This document shows, in pieces, positions 25,168 through 33,692 of a stretch of 64,000 bases of DNA (position 1 is its first letter; each line of letters starts with the position of its first letter). The notes beneath the pieces are model-generated. The model made no database searches, was not told the DNA's origin, and saw nothing but the letters and a program-made list of their open reading frames with translations. This stretch comes from Synechococcus sp. CBW1004 (GTDB lineage Bacteria > Cyanobacteriota > Cyanobacteriia > PCC-6307 > Cyanobiaceae), in NCBI RefSeq assembly GCF_015840715.1, contig NZ_CP060397.1:3244686-3308685 (forward strand), read 5' to 3'. The position numbers and the translations under genes were made by a program.

Positions 25168-26934
25168 GGGACTCCTGAAAAATCCAGATCCATTGCGCCG
25201 CGGCTGGTCTCAAGCATGAGAAGCCGCTAAAATGGCCGTGAACCAGGCAATCCGTGATTGCCTTTACTCCTGATCACTCCAGATGTACCGGAGGCACAAT
25301 AACGGTCAGATCTCAATCAAGGAGTTCCACCTGCCATTTGGCGGCACACTTGATCCCGAGAATCGCTGGGTTCAACTGGAGGGGCTGATGCCATGGGATG
25401 AGCTGGAACAAGCCTATGCCCCTCAATTCAACGCCACAATTGGCGCTCCAGCCAAATCAGTGCGGATGGCCTTTGGTGCTCTCTACATCAAACAGAAGTT
25501 GGGGTTAACCGACGAAGAGACTGTCCATCAGATCAGAGAGAACGCCTATATGCAGTTCTTTCTCGGCTTTGCGGGTTACACAGCCAAGGCACCGTTTGAT
25601 GCCTCGATGATGGTGCATTTTCGCAAACGCTTTTCTGACGAGGATCTGCGCCGTATCAATGAGCTGGTGGTGCAGCGCGGCAAAGAGATCCTTCTGGAAG
25701 CACTTGCTCAGGTAGCAGACGATGACGACCATGATGATCCTGATTCCAGAGGAGGAGGCGCTCAGCTGGAACTTGATGCGTTGATCAAGCCTGCTGACTG
25801 GCCAGAAGGAAAGAATTGGGGCACTCTCACGATTGATGCTAGTTGCACTCCTGCCGACATTACCTATCCCAGAGACCTCAGGCTCCTCAGCGAGGCTCGC
25901 ACAACGACCGAGCGAGTCATTGATGATCTGTGCAGTCAGTCATCGGGATTCAGGAGACATCGACCTCGCTACGACCGTGGCCTTGCTCGTGCTCATTTCC
26001 TGAGAGTGGCGAAGCAAAAACGGCCACGCCGCCGAAAAGTGAAGGCTGCCATTAAACATCAGCTTGGATATGTGCGGCAGAATCTCAAAGCCATTGATGC
26101 TCTGATCGGCTGTGGGGCAACGCTTTCTGAGCTCAAGAGGCATTGGTGGCAGAAGTTGTTGGCCTGCAGCGAGTTGGAGCGGCAGCAGGGCCTTCTGCTC
26201 GCCTCTCAGACCAACAGCATTCCAGACCGCCTGGTGAATCTTGTGCAGACCCATATCCGCCCAATGGTGCGAGGCAAAGCACGTGCTGCGGTGGAGTTTG
26301 GTGCCAAAATCAGTGTTTCGGTTCAAAACGGCTTTCCGTTCTTGCACCGCATCAGCTGGAACCCCTACAACGAAGGAGAAGACCTGATCGCTCAGGCGGA
26401 AAAATACAAGCTGGATACAGGATCTTACCCAGAGCGCATCTGCGCCGACCGGATTTATATCACGGCCAAGAATAGGCATTTCTGCATGAGGAACGGTATT
26501 CGCCTCTCCGGCAAGCGATTGGGCCGCCCGCCCAAGGATCCTGATGTCACCACTGCACACAAGCAGCAGCTCCGATCTGATCAAGCTCGACGCAATGAAG
26601 TGGAAGGCGTCTTTGGATATGGAAAGCGCAAGTATTCCCTGGATCTGATCATGGTTCGTCTACCAGCTGGTGCCGAATCCTCCATCTCAATGGCCTTTGT
26701 CGTGATGTGCGCGGAAAAGGTCTTGAGGCTGCTGCGCCTCTTTTTTGCCCTTCTTTTTGGGTGGATCTACAGCTTTCTTATGGCCTGGTCAGCGATCAGA
26801 GCTCCTGCGGTCATCTGCAAGCCAGACTTTTGAGATCTGGCCCACTTGATGTCACGGCGCTTGCCGGCCTGATTAACGCGAAGCAAACGGACGAATTCGG
26901 CGCCGATGGGCCGAGAATCTTTTTCAGGAGTCCC
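25168..26934 (+). mobile_element. complete IS (IS5-superfamily type, 1,767 bp)
   Basis: Perfect 15-bp terminal inverted repeats GGGACTCCTGAAAAA (25168-25182) and its complement TTTTTCAGGAGTCCC (26920-26934) bound the element. CAGGTA occurs directly outside on both sides (25162-25167 and 26935-26940) as a 6-bp target duplication. It carries one transposase gene. The element sits between the pilin operon and a DUF2811 gene without breaking either. The intact ends, intact gene and duplication suggest recent insertion. Confidence 0.92.
25283..26833 (+). CDS. IS transposase, 516 aa
   Basis: A DDE transposase of the large IS5/IS1182-like type: an N-terminal GTLDPENRWVQLEGLMPWDE and IREN-x-Y-x-QFFLGFAGY/FDASMMVHFRKRF region, first catalytic Asp in LTIDASCTPADITYP, a long basic insertion, then RICADRIYITAKNRHFC with the second Asp and RRNEVEGVFGYGKRKY with the Glu of the DDE triad. 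Codon use is less GC-biased than in host genes. The C-terminal hydrophobic tail (RLFFALLFGWIYSFLMAW) is unusual but in frame. Confidence 0.93.
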   Translation: MYRRHNNGQISIKEFHLPFGGTLDPENRWVQLEGLMPWDELEQAYAPQFNATIGAPAKSVRMAFGALYIKQKLGLTDEETVHQIRENAYMQFFLGFAGYTAKAPFDASMMVHFRKRFSDEDLRRINELVVQRGKEILLEALAQVADDDDHDDPDSRGGGAQLELDALIKPADWPEGKNWGTLTIDASCTPADITYPRDLRLLSEARTTTERVIDDLCSQSSGFRRHRPRYDRGLARAHFLRVAKQKRPRRRKVKAAIKHQLGYVRQNLKAIDALIGCGATLSELKRHWWQKLLACSELERQQGLLLASQTNSIPDRLVNLVQTHIRPMVRGKARAAVEFGAKISVSVQNGFPFLHRISWNPYNEGEDLIAQAEKYKLDTGSYPERICADRIYITAKNRHFCMRNGIRLSGKRLGRPPKDPDVTTAHKQQLRSDQARRNEVEGVFGYGKRKYSLDLIMVRLPAGAESSISMAFVVMCAEKVLRLLRLFFALLFGWIYSFLMAWSAIRAPAVICKPDF

Positions 26935-26985
26935 CAGGTAGAACAGCGTTCTGCTCAATCTTGTGGGCACCCTTCTCGCCCCGCT

Positions 26986-27387
26986 TCAGGCCGCGTGACG
27001 GAAGGCCGGCGGTGCCGCCTCGTGATGGGGCATGGGCGGGACCACCGGCCGGCGGGGAGCCGCCGCCCTGGCTGGGGCCTCCGGGCGTTGCCGCAGCGGT
27101 GTGATCGGCGCCGGCGTTGCTTCGGCCTCTCCACGGGCGTCCGGGCGCTCCGCGGGCGCCTGGCCGCCGGCCCCGCGATCGAACAGGCCATCGAGGTAGT
27201 GGCGGGCCACCGCACGCTCGCGGCTGCCCTGCTGGAACAGGAACCCTGCCACGGCCACCTGCATCAGCCGGTACTGGTCCCAGTGCGGGTGGCTGCGCAC
27301 GAAGTTGCGCATGGCGTCATACAGATCCTCCGGAAACTCGTTCACGACGGACACATAGGCAGGGGCGACATCCGGGGTCTGGCTCAT
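26986..27387 (-). CDS. DUF2811-domain protein
   Basis: A 133-residue protein. Residues ~10-65 (YVSVVNEFPEDLYDAMRNFV, RSHPHWDQYRLMQVAVAGFL, FQQGSRERAVARHYLDGLF) match the cyanobacterial DUF2811 family, whose function is unknown. The C-terminal half is a Pro/Ala/Arg-rich tail. It converges with the IS and the pilin operon; 46 bp separate it from the IS target duplication. Confidence 0.82.
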   Translation of the reverse strand: MSQTPDVAPAYVSVVNEFPEDLYDAMRNFVRSHPHWDQYRLMQVAVAGFLFQQGSRERAVARHYLDGLFDRGAGGQAPAERPDARGEAEATPAPITPLRQRPEAPARAAAPRRPVVPPMPHHEAAPPAFRHAA

Positions 27388-28209
27388 GGGGCGGCGCGGG
27401 CAGTGCGGCTATGACGCCACGCCCTCCGAGCGTCGTCAAAGTGCCGGCCGCCCTGGCCGTCGCACCCGGACGCACGACGCGAATCCAGTGGTGGCGGTGG
27501 ATCTGGAGGCGGCATGCGGCTCGGGTTCCACCATTGACAGCTTCATGCGGAAACGTCAAGGGGAGAGAGGGTTTTCCAGTCCTCGCCGCGCCAGGGCCGC
27601 CGCTGCCGGCGCCTCAGCACCCCGCTTCTGTGGAAAAACCCCATTCCAGATGGGGAAAACATCCGCCAGCGGGGGAAAACGGCGATTGCTAAGCATCGGT
27701 GATCAGTCCCAACCGCGTCCGAATCGATGCCCCGGAGGCCCAGGTCTCTCCGATGTGCAGAGGCTGCATTCCCAACTGAGACCCCTGCCCTTGCCGGGGT
27801 GCCCAGCCTCGGCGCCCCAGGGGTCCGCGCGAATCCGCAGGCGGCCCGAAAAGGCGGAGCCACTGCGCTGTTGTGATGTGTCGCAACATTGCGGCGACCC
27901 CCGGCGCTGCCATCCGGGCATGAGTCGATCTCCCTTGGGCCGGGGGGACGATTGAGGACGCCAGCTGCTGGGAGGGGTCAGCCCGTCTTTCGTTTCATTG
28001 CCAGCTGAATGAGGGATCAGCGGCCGAAGCGTGTAGCTGCCCCGCCCCAGTGCGGGCGGCCTGACGAGGGCGGGATGGTTGATTCGCTGAAGATTTGTCC
28101 GAAAAAACTGGCGCTGCTGAACAATCGTCCGCCAACGCCAAGCTTTGCCAGACTTTGATCGTGTGCCGCTCCCGGCTGGGCGGAGCCGGTTCTCCGATGC
28201 ATCAGGCCC
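27388..28209. other. 822-bp intergenic region with one terminator-like hairpin
   Basis: No convincing protein gene is seen; the open frames here are extensions of frames antisense to the PilZ gene. CCCCAT-TCCAG-ATGGGG at 27639-27655 is a perfect 6-bp stem. Read on the minus strand it is followed by five T, as in an intrinsic terminator. That would end a leftward transcript starting between 27660 and 28209, for which no gene is visible, so a small RNA is conceivable. Confidence 0.4.
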
Positions 28210-29376
28210 ATGACCGTCGCACCGAGCCATCCCCCTGAACGCGATGGAACCGGACGGGAGTCCGGCGCCATGCCTCTCGGCCAGCGTCCGCCGGCGCCGC
28301 CGCCGCCTCCGGGCTGGGCTCCCACCTCGGCTGCAGCGCCCGCCGCTGCAGAGGCCGTGAATGGGGCGGAGGCCCTGGCGCCCCGTCGCCATCCGCGCCA
28401 TCGCCTCGATGCCGAGCCGCCGGCCCGCATCGCCCTGGCGAATCACCAGCCCGTGTTTGTCACCATCAACGACATCAGCTCGGGCGGCTGCTGCGTGGTG
28501 CGCAAGGGCAGGCTGGACCTGGCCAACGGCGACATCGTGACCCTTGACCTCTGGACGGAGCAGATCAACACCAGGCTGTCGATCCACGCCCGCGTCTCCT
28601 GGTGCAGCCAGCAGGAAAACAGCAGCCGCGTGGGACTGCGCTTCGTGGAGACCGATCACCGGCTGCAGCGCCAGATCGAGGCCTACGTGCACCATTACCG
28701 CCAGCCTTTCGATGACTCCAGGCCCCAGGTCAGGATCCCCCAGCAGTCCCGCGCCATCGTCGAGGATCCGCTGCTGCCCCACCTTCCCGTTGATGCATCC
28801 GTCCTCGACCCGTCCCCCGCCGTCGAGCCCGGCGAGACGCGAGCCCCGCAGCGCCGGGGGCTGGCGGCGATGCCGAGGCCGGGCAGGCTGAAATCCCTCG
28901 ATCAGCAGCGTCGCCTGCGGCCGGTCGATCGCCACGAGGTGGCCCGCATCGCCGAGGAGACAGGCCTTCACATCAACACCCTTTACGGCTGGCTGCGCAC
29001 CCTGCGGCTCGAGGGTGAGGTGGATCCCGAGCGGTCCGGCGACCCCGACACCTGGAGTGCCACCGATAAATTCTCGGTTCTGCTGCAGGTGGCCGGCCTC
29101 AGCGCCGCGGAACGCGCCGCCTACTGCCACCGCCATGGCATCGGCGAGGAGCAGCTCGAGCGCTGGCGGCAGGCGGCCCTGCAGGCCAATGAAAAGCCGA
29201 TGCTCATTCTTCGCGCCGAGGAGGAGCTGCAGCGGCTGCGGTTGCGCGATCAGGCCGAGATCCGCCGTCTGCAGAAGGAGCTGCGTCGCCGGGAGCGCAG
29301 CAGTGCGATCAGCGAGGAACTGCTGCAGGTGGTGCGCAAGCTCCAGATCCTCTGGGAGCAGGGCGACAGCCCCTGA
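28210..29376 (+). CDS. PilZ-domain protein fused to transposase-OrfA-like DNA-binding region
   Basis: A 388-residue protein. Residues 1-57 are Pro/Ala-rich. Residues ~58-160 are a PilZ domain with the c-di-GMP motifs R59-R60-H-P-R63 (RxxxR) and NDISSGG (87-93). Residues ~238-330 read as two helix-turn-helix units: HEVARIAEETGLHINTLYGW and WSATDKFSVLLQVAGLSAAE followed by YCHRHGIGEEQLERWRQAAL. They match the OrfA part of IS3-like transposases (typically W-S-x-x-DKF...LAEYCR-x-x-G-L-x-x-EQ-x-x-WR). The end (ELRRRERSSAISEELLQVVR, KLQILW) mirrors the OrfA leucine-zipper tail. No DDE domain is present. It could be a c-di-GMP-responsive DNA-binding protein built from a domesticated transposase part (inference). 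A second PilZ gene follows. Confidence 0.78.
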   Translation: MTVAPSHPPERDGTGRESGAMPLGQRPPAPPPPPGWAPTSAAAPAAAEAVNGAEALAPRRHPRHRLDAEPPARIALANHQPVFVTINDISSGGCCVVRKGRLDLANGDIVTLDLWTEQINTRLSIHARVSWCSQQENSSRVGLRFVETDHRLQRQIEAYVHHYRQPFDDSRPQVRIPQQSRAIVEDPLLPHLPVDASVLDPSPAVEPGETRAPQRRGLAAMPRPGRLKSLDQQRRLRPVDRHEVARIAEETGLHINTLYGWLRTLRLEGEVDPERSGDPDTWSATDKFSVLLQVAGLSAAERAAYCHRHGIGEEQLERWRQAALQANEKPMLILRAEEELQRLRLRDQAEIRRLQKELRRRERSSAISEELLQVVRKLQILWEQGDSP

Positions 29377-29587
29377 GCCTCCCCCTTTGCCGCCATCGAT
29401 GTCAGAATCCCGGCCAGGATCCGGGCTGCAGGGTTGTTTGTTCGGAGCACTCCTGCGGGGCGTCAGCTTGACCGCCGGCCTCCGCTTCCGCTGATCTGAA
29501 CCAGCCAGGCGGCCCACGAGCGGACCTCCTGCTTTCCGTTCACGCTCTCTCCCTCCACCTAATTTCTGCGCGGAACCGCACAGCGCC

Positions 29588-30034
29588 ATGGACCAGCCTC
29601 AGGGGACGACGACACAGGCCGCATCGGATGGCGATCCCCCACCGATCACCACCGCAGCGCCCGTGGATCTCCTGGCTGCGGCTGAACCGTCCTCCCTGCC
29701 CCGCATCACCAATCGCAAGGGCCTGCCCGTGGAGAGCCCAGGCCGCATGGTGCTGCCCAACAAGCAGAGCGTCTTCGTCACCCTGAGCGACATCAGCCGC
29801 GGCGGTTGCTGCGTGGTGCGCAAGGGCCAGCTGGCCCTCAAGCCCGACGACAGGGTGTGCATCGAGATGTGGCGCGAGGATATTCAGACCAAGGCCTCCC
29901 TGCCGGCCACGGTGCGCTGGATCCGCCACGTCGACGGTGAGACGAAGGCCGGCCTCCGCTTCCAGGACACCTCCGTCAGGACCCATCGGATGATCGATCA
30001 GTACCTGCAGCGCAGCTTCCGCCCGGGGGGCTGA
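29588..30034 (+). CDS. PilZ-domain protein, 148 aa
   Basis: A single PilZ domain after a ~35-residue low-complexity N-terminus. RITNR supplies the RxxxR element and SDISRGG the second c-di-GMP motif. GGCCVVRKG is identical to the same stretch in the larger PilZ protein just upstream, so the two are paralogues. The domain continues with LKPDDRVCIEMWREDIQTKA and TKAGLRFQDTSVRTHRMIDQ. It is probably a c-di-GMP receptor; the target is unknown. The convergent transporter gene ends 21 bp after it. Confidence 0.85.
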   Translation: MDQPQGTTTQAASDGDPPPITTAAPVDLLAAAEPSSLPRITNRKGLPVESPGRMVLPNKQSVFVTLSDISRGGCCVVRKGQLALKPDDRVCIEMWREDIQTKASLPATVRWIRHVDGETKAGLRFQDTSVRTHRMIDQYLQRSFRPGG

Positions 30035-30055
30035 TGACCTCCTGCCGCTGCCCGC

Positions 30056-31636
30056 TCAGGCGCCCCCCAGCCAGCGGCGCCGCAGACGGTCGCTGATCTC
30101 CTCGCCAGCGAGGGTCAGGGCGGCATACACCAGCAGCAGCGCCGCCAGCTGATCCCAGGCGAAGGAACTGAGGCTCTCCAGCAGCTGGCTGCCGAGCCCG
30201 GTCGCTCCGGCCAGGCCCACCACCACCGTTTCGCGCAGCATCACATCCGCCCGGTAGGCCCCGTAGGCCAGATAGGGCCGCGCTACCGGCGCCAGTCCTC
30301 CATAGAGCAGTGCCAGGCGCGGCCCGCTGCCGGCACTCGTCAGGGCCTCGCTGGTGGCGGCAGGGGTGTCCTGCAGGCTCTCGCGCAGCAGGCGGCCGAG
30401 GATGCCGCCGTTGTGGAGGCCCAGAGCCAGGGCGGCCGGCAGCACCCCCGGCTTGAGCACGAACAGCAGCAGCAGCACCGTCAGCGGTGGTGGCCACAGC
30501 CGCGCCAGGGCCCAGCTCAGCCGCACCGCTGCCCGGGCCGCCGGCCATGGGGCCGCCAGCAGCAGCTGCAGCGGCGCCAGCCCCACGGCCAGCAGGGCCG
30601 CCACGGCGGTGAGCAGCAGTGTCGAGGCCACCAGCGCCGGCCAGGGCAGCGACCGCACCGCCTGCCAGCCGCCGGGGGGCAGCGGCGGCAGGGGCTGCCA
30701 GCGCAGCAGGCCCGCCGGGTCGACGCCCAGGGCCCAGCCCACCGCCAGGCTCAGCGGCAGCAGGGCCAGCAGCAGTGCCAGCATCTCCCGTCCGCGCTGC
30801 CCCACCCCCTGGCCGCGGCCGCGGCTGGCGGTGCGGAGCTGCAGCCGGCGCGGCATCAGCCAGCGCCTTCGCAACCAGCCCAGCAGGGCCTCCAGGCTCA
30901 GCATCACCGCCAGCAGCAGCCACAGGCCGCTCCACAGTTCGCCGAATTCCAGCGACTGCAGGGTGAGCTTGAGCTCAGTGCCCAGGCCCCCCAGGCCGAA
31001 GACCCCGAGCAGCGTGGCGCTGCGCAGGGCGCATTCGAGCCGGTAGCCGCCATAGCTGATCACCCCGGGCAGCAGCGGCGGTCCCAGGGCGGTGAGCAGC
31101 GCCGGGGCGGCCGGGGCACCGCCGGCCCGCAGGGCCTCCAGCGATCCGGTGGGCAGCGCATCGGCCCAGTCGCCCACCACCCGGGCTACCAGAGCGCCGA
31201 ACGGGATGGCGATCGCCAGCACCGCCACCACGGGCTGCAGACCGAGCAGCTGCAGCAGCAGCAGGCCCCACAGCAGCTCGTGGATCGCGCGCGGAAGTGC
31301 CAGGAGCCGCCGGATCCACTGCGCCGGCCAGGCGACCCCGCAGACCGTGCGCCACAGGGTGCGTGAGCTTGCCAGCCCCAGCAGCAGGCCCGCCACCAGG
31401 CTCAGCGCCCAGCCGAGCAGGGCCATCCCCAGCGTCACCGCCAAGCCGCGGGCCAGCGAGCCGAGCACCAGGGGATCCAGCGATGGCTGGATGGCCGCCA
31501 GCAGGAACGTGCCGATCAGCTCCCAGCCGCCACCATGCACCCTGCCCGGCAGCAGCAGCAGGATCGGCAGCAGCACCAGGGCCGGCAGCAGGGGCAGCAG
31601 CGGCGCGGCGGGCCGCAGGGCGACGCGCATGCTCAC
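30056..31636 (-). CDS. PhnE-like ABC transporter permease, tandemly duplicated in one chain
   Basis: A 526-residue integral membrane protein with two homologous permease halves. Half 1 contains RAIHELLWGLLLLQLLGLQP and LEALRAGGAPAAPALLTALG (EAA-like loop), ISYGGYRLECALRSATLLGV. Half 2 repeats this with GGILGRLLRESLQDTPAATS (EAA-like loop), YGAYRADVMLRETVVVGLAG and GLGSQLLESL. PhnE-type permeases import phosphonate, phosphite or related oxyanions. Position beside mnmH/selU and selD points to selenium uptake, as in the picocyanobacterial putative selenate transporter family. The GTG start overlaps the ATPase stop; an ATG lies two codons later. Confidence 0.83.
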   Translation of the reverse strand: MSMRVALRPAAPLLPLLPALVLLPILLLLPGRVHGGGWELIGTFLLAAIQPSLDPLVLGSLARGLAVTLGMALLGWALSLVAGLLLGLASSRTLWRTVCGVAWPAQWIRRLLALPRAIHELLWGLLLLQLLGLQPVVAVLAIAIPFGALVARVVGDWADALPTGSLEALRAGGAPAAPALLTALGPPLLPGVISYGGYRLECALRSATLLGVFGLGGLGTELKLTLQSLEFGELWSGLWLLLAVMLSLEALLGWLRRRWLMPRRLQLRTASRGRGQGVGQRGREMLALLLALLPLSLAVGWALGVDPAGLLRWQPLPPLPPGGWQAVRSLPWPALVASTLLLTAVAALLAVGLAPLQLLLAAPWPAARAAVRLSWALARLWPPPLTVLLLLFVLKPGVLPAALALGLHNGGILGRLLRESLQDTPAATSEALTSAGSGPRLALLYGGLAPVARPYLAYGAYRADVMLRETVVVGLAGATGLGSQLLESLSSFAWDQLAALLLVYAALTLAGEEISDRLRRRWLGGA

Positions 31637-32526
31637 CCCGCCTCGCCAGCGCTGGTCGCCATCGCCTCCGCGCCAGCGTTGCCATACAGCTCCTTCAGCG
31701 TCGCCGCATTCAGCGCCGCCACCGACCCGTCGAACAGCACCCGGCCGTCGCGCAGGCCGATCGCCCGGTCGAAGCCGGCCAGCAGATCGGGGCGGTGCAG
31801 GCTGAGCAGCAGGGCCCGCGGGGCCTCACCCTGGCGCAGCAGCAGCTCCAGCACCTCGGCGGCCAGGCGTGGATCGAGGCTGGCCAGCGGTTCATCGGCC
31901 AGCAGCAGCTGGGCCTCCTGGCGCAGCAGCCGGGCGATCGCCACCCGCTGGCGCTGGCCGCCGGAGAGGGCCGATACCGGCTGATCCAGCAGCGCCGGAT
32001 CCAGCCCCACCCCCAGCAACGCCGCGGCGCAGGCGTCGCTCTCCAGGGGCAGCAGCAGGTTGAGCACCGCCCGCGGCCAGCCCCAGTGGGCCAGCCGGCC
32101 GGCGTTGAGGTTCTGCTGCACCGTCAGCTCCTCGATCAGGCGCAGGTCCTGCCAGAGGGTGCCGATGCGGGCCTGCTGCAGACGTCGCCGCCGCCGCGAG
32201 CGGGACGGGGCCTCGCCCTGCCACCGCACGCTGCCGGCCTCGGGCGTCAGCAGGCCGTTGGCCACCGCGATCAGGGAGCTCTTGCCGGCGCCGCTGGCTC
32301 CCAGCAGCGCCACCCGCTCCCCTGCCGACACCGTCAGCGACACGGCATCCAGACGGGGGACGCCGCGGCCGGGCACCTGGATGTCCGTGAGCTCCAGCAG
32401 TGGTGCCGCGCCGTTCGGTGCCCCAGGCCGAGACTCCAGGCCCCTGGGCCCTGCCGCGGATCGTCCGTCCACGATGGATGAACTCCCGCTCGGGCCTGCA
32501 GCGGAGGTGTCGGGCGGCAGGGTCAT
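31633..32526 (-). CDS. PhnC-like ABC transporter ATP-binding protein
   Basis: A 297-residue ABC ATPase with Walker A LLGASGAGKSSLIAVANGLL, Q-loop GTLWQDLRLIEELTV, signature VSALSGGQRQRVAIARLL, Walker B QLLLADEPLASLD and switch His LLLSLHRPDLL. The N-terminal ~45 residues are low-complexity. The start ATG at 32526 lies 5 bp after the binding-protein gene; a longer frame upstream overlaps that gene and is not used. It powers the adjacent duplicated permease. Confidence 0.9.
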   Translation of the reverse strand: MTLPPDTSAAGPSGSSSIVDGRSAAGPRGLESRPGAPNGAAPLLELTDIQVPGRGVPRLDAVSLTVSAGERVALLGASGAGKSSLIAVANGLLTPEAGSVRWQGEAPSRSRRRRRLQQARIGTLWQDLRLIEELTVQQNLNAGRLAHWGWPRAVLNLLLPLESDACAAALLGVGLDPALLDQPVSALSGGQRQRVAIARLLRQEAQLLLADEPLASLDPRLAAEVLELLLRQGEAPRALLLSLHRPDLLAGFDRAIGLRDGRVLFDGSVAALNAATLKELYGNAGAEAMATSAGEAG

Positions 32527-32531
32527 GGCGC

Positions 32532-33599
32532 TCAGCGGATCTTGCCGATCTGCCGCCCCACCTTCTCGATCGGGGCGTAGTCCGAGGCCTTGGCGGTGGT
32601 GAACTGCTGGGCGCCGAACAGGGCCAGGATCGTCTTCTGCTGCGGATCGCTGGGGCGCCAGCTCAGGATCGCCTTCTGCAGGCGGGCGGTGAAACCCTTG
32701 CCGAAACGGGCATCGAGATTGCCCTGCGCCAGCCAGTGGTAGTCGGGGTAGCCGGGGCTGCGCCAGAGGGCGATCACCCGGTTGCGCTTTGCCTTGCCGT
32801 CCAGCAGGCTGGCGCGCCACACCTGCTCGTTCACCACGCCGGCGTCGTAGGCGCCGCTCGACACCAGGGCGATGGTGGCGTCATGGCTGCCACTGAAACC
32901 CGGCGCGCCGGCGAAATCGGTGAGCTTGACGCCCGCCTGCTGCAGGAACAGCTGGGGCATCAGGCGGCCGGAGGTGGAACTCTCCGAGCCGAAGGTGAAG
33001 CGCTTGCCCTTCAGCGTGCGCAGCCCCGACTGCTGGAAGAAGGGTTTGAGGCCGCTCCTGGTGCTGCCGATGAAGATGCTGTGGAACTGGGCGTCGATGT
33101 CGCGCTGGGCGATGACCCGAGAGCCGGGCTTCTGCAGCCGCGCCTGCACGCCGGTGAGGCCGCCGAACCAGACCAGATCGAGGTCGCCGGTGCGGAAGGC
33201 GCTCACCGCCGCCGCGTAATCGACCACCGGCACGTACTTCACCTGGACGCCCAGCTGGCGGCTCAGCTCGGAGGCCACCAGCGGATAGAGGCGGTTGAGC
33301 TTCTCGGGCTTCTGATCGGGGATGGCGCCCAGCCGCAGCACCCGTTCGCCCTGCGGCGGGGCGGCCAGGGCGGTGCCCAGCGGACCGGGGGCCTGGGGCA
33401 GCACCCCACCAGCCACGGCCAGCGCCGCACTCAGGCCGGTGAGCACGGTGGTGCGCAGGGCCATCCGTCCGAGGCCGCTCAGCAGCGAGCGGCGGCCGAT
33501 CGGCTGCGGGCCGCTCCCGCCCGAGCCGGCACGCTCGGCAGGCGTCGACGCGCGGGAGGAGCGGCTGTCCATCGGTGTGGCGATCGGAATCAGGGCCAT
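32532..33599 (-). CDS. PhnD-like periplasmic binding protein, putative selenium oxyanion transporter
   Basis: A 355-residue substrate-binding protein. An N-terminal twin-arginine-like GRRSLLSGLGRMALRTTVLT is followed by a hydrophobic stretch, suggesting Tat or Sec export. The mature part has LRLGAIPDQKPEKLNRLYPL, GVQVKYVPVVDYAAAVSAFR, DLDLVWFGGLTGVQAR, FTFGSESSTSGRLMPQLFLQ and ALWRSPGYPDYHW, as in PhnD/PtxB-type proteins. NCBI annotates very similar picocyanobacterial proteins beside selD as putative selenate ABC transporter binding proteins (family knowledge). The ligand is inferred from the neighbours, not from residues. Confidence 0.83.
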   Translation of the reverse strand: MALIPIATPMDSRSSRASTPAERAGSGGSGPQPIGRRSLLSGLGRMALRTTVLTGLSAALAVAGGVLPQAPGPLGTALAAPPQGERVLRLGAIPDQKPEKLNRLYPLVASELSRQLGVQVKYVPVVDYAAAVSAFRTGDLDLVWFGGLTGVQARLQKPGSRVIAQRDIDAQFHSIFIGSTRSGLKPFFQQSGLRTLKGKRFTFGSESSTSGRLMPQLFLQQAGVKLTDFAGAPGFSGSHDATIALVSSGAYDAGVVNEQVWRASLLDGKAKRNRVIALWRSPGYPDYHWLAQGNLDARFGKGFTARLQKAILSWRPSDPQQKTILALFGAQQFTTAKASDYAPIEKVGRQIGKIR

Positions 33600-33692
33600 T
33601 CATGCTGCCCCACCACCGGAGGCGTCGGGCCCCGATCCTTCTCCAGGCCCGTCAGAGTGAGTTGATTCGTCTCCTCCCCCGGTCCCGCGCCG

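Noticed and set aside
27629-27639. Single DnaA-box-like TTTTCCACA (minus strand)
   Set aside because: Only one copy, no cluster, no dnaA/dnaN nearby and no AT-rich unwinding element, so not an origin.
27703-29589. 628-codon minus-strand frame opposite the PilZ fusion gene
   Set aside because: The plus strand has PilZ and HTH motifs; the antisense frame merely extends into the gene-free region.
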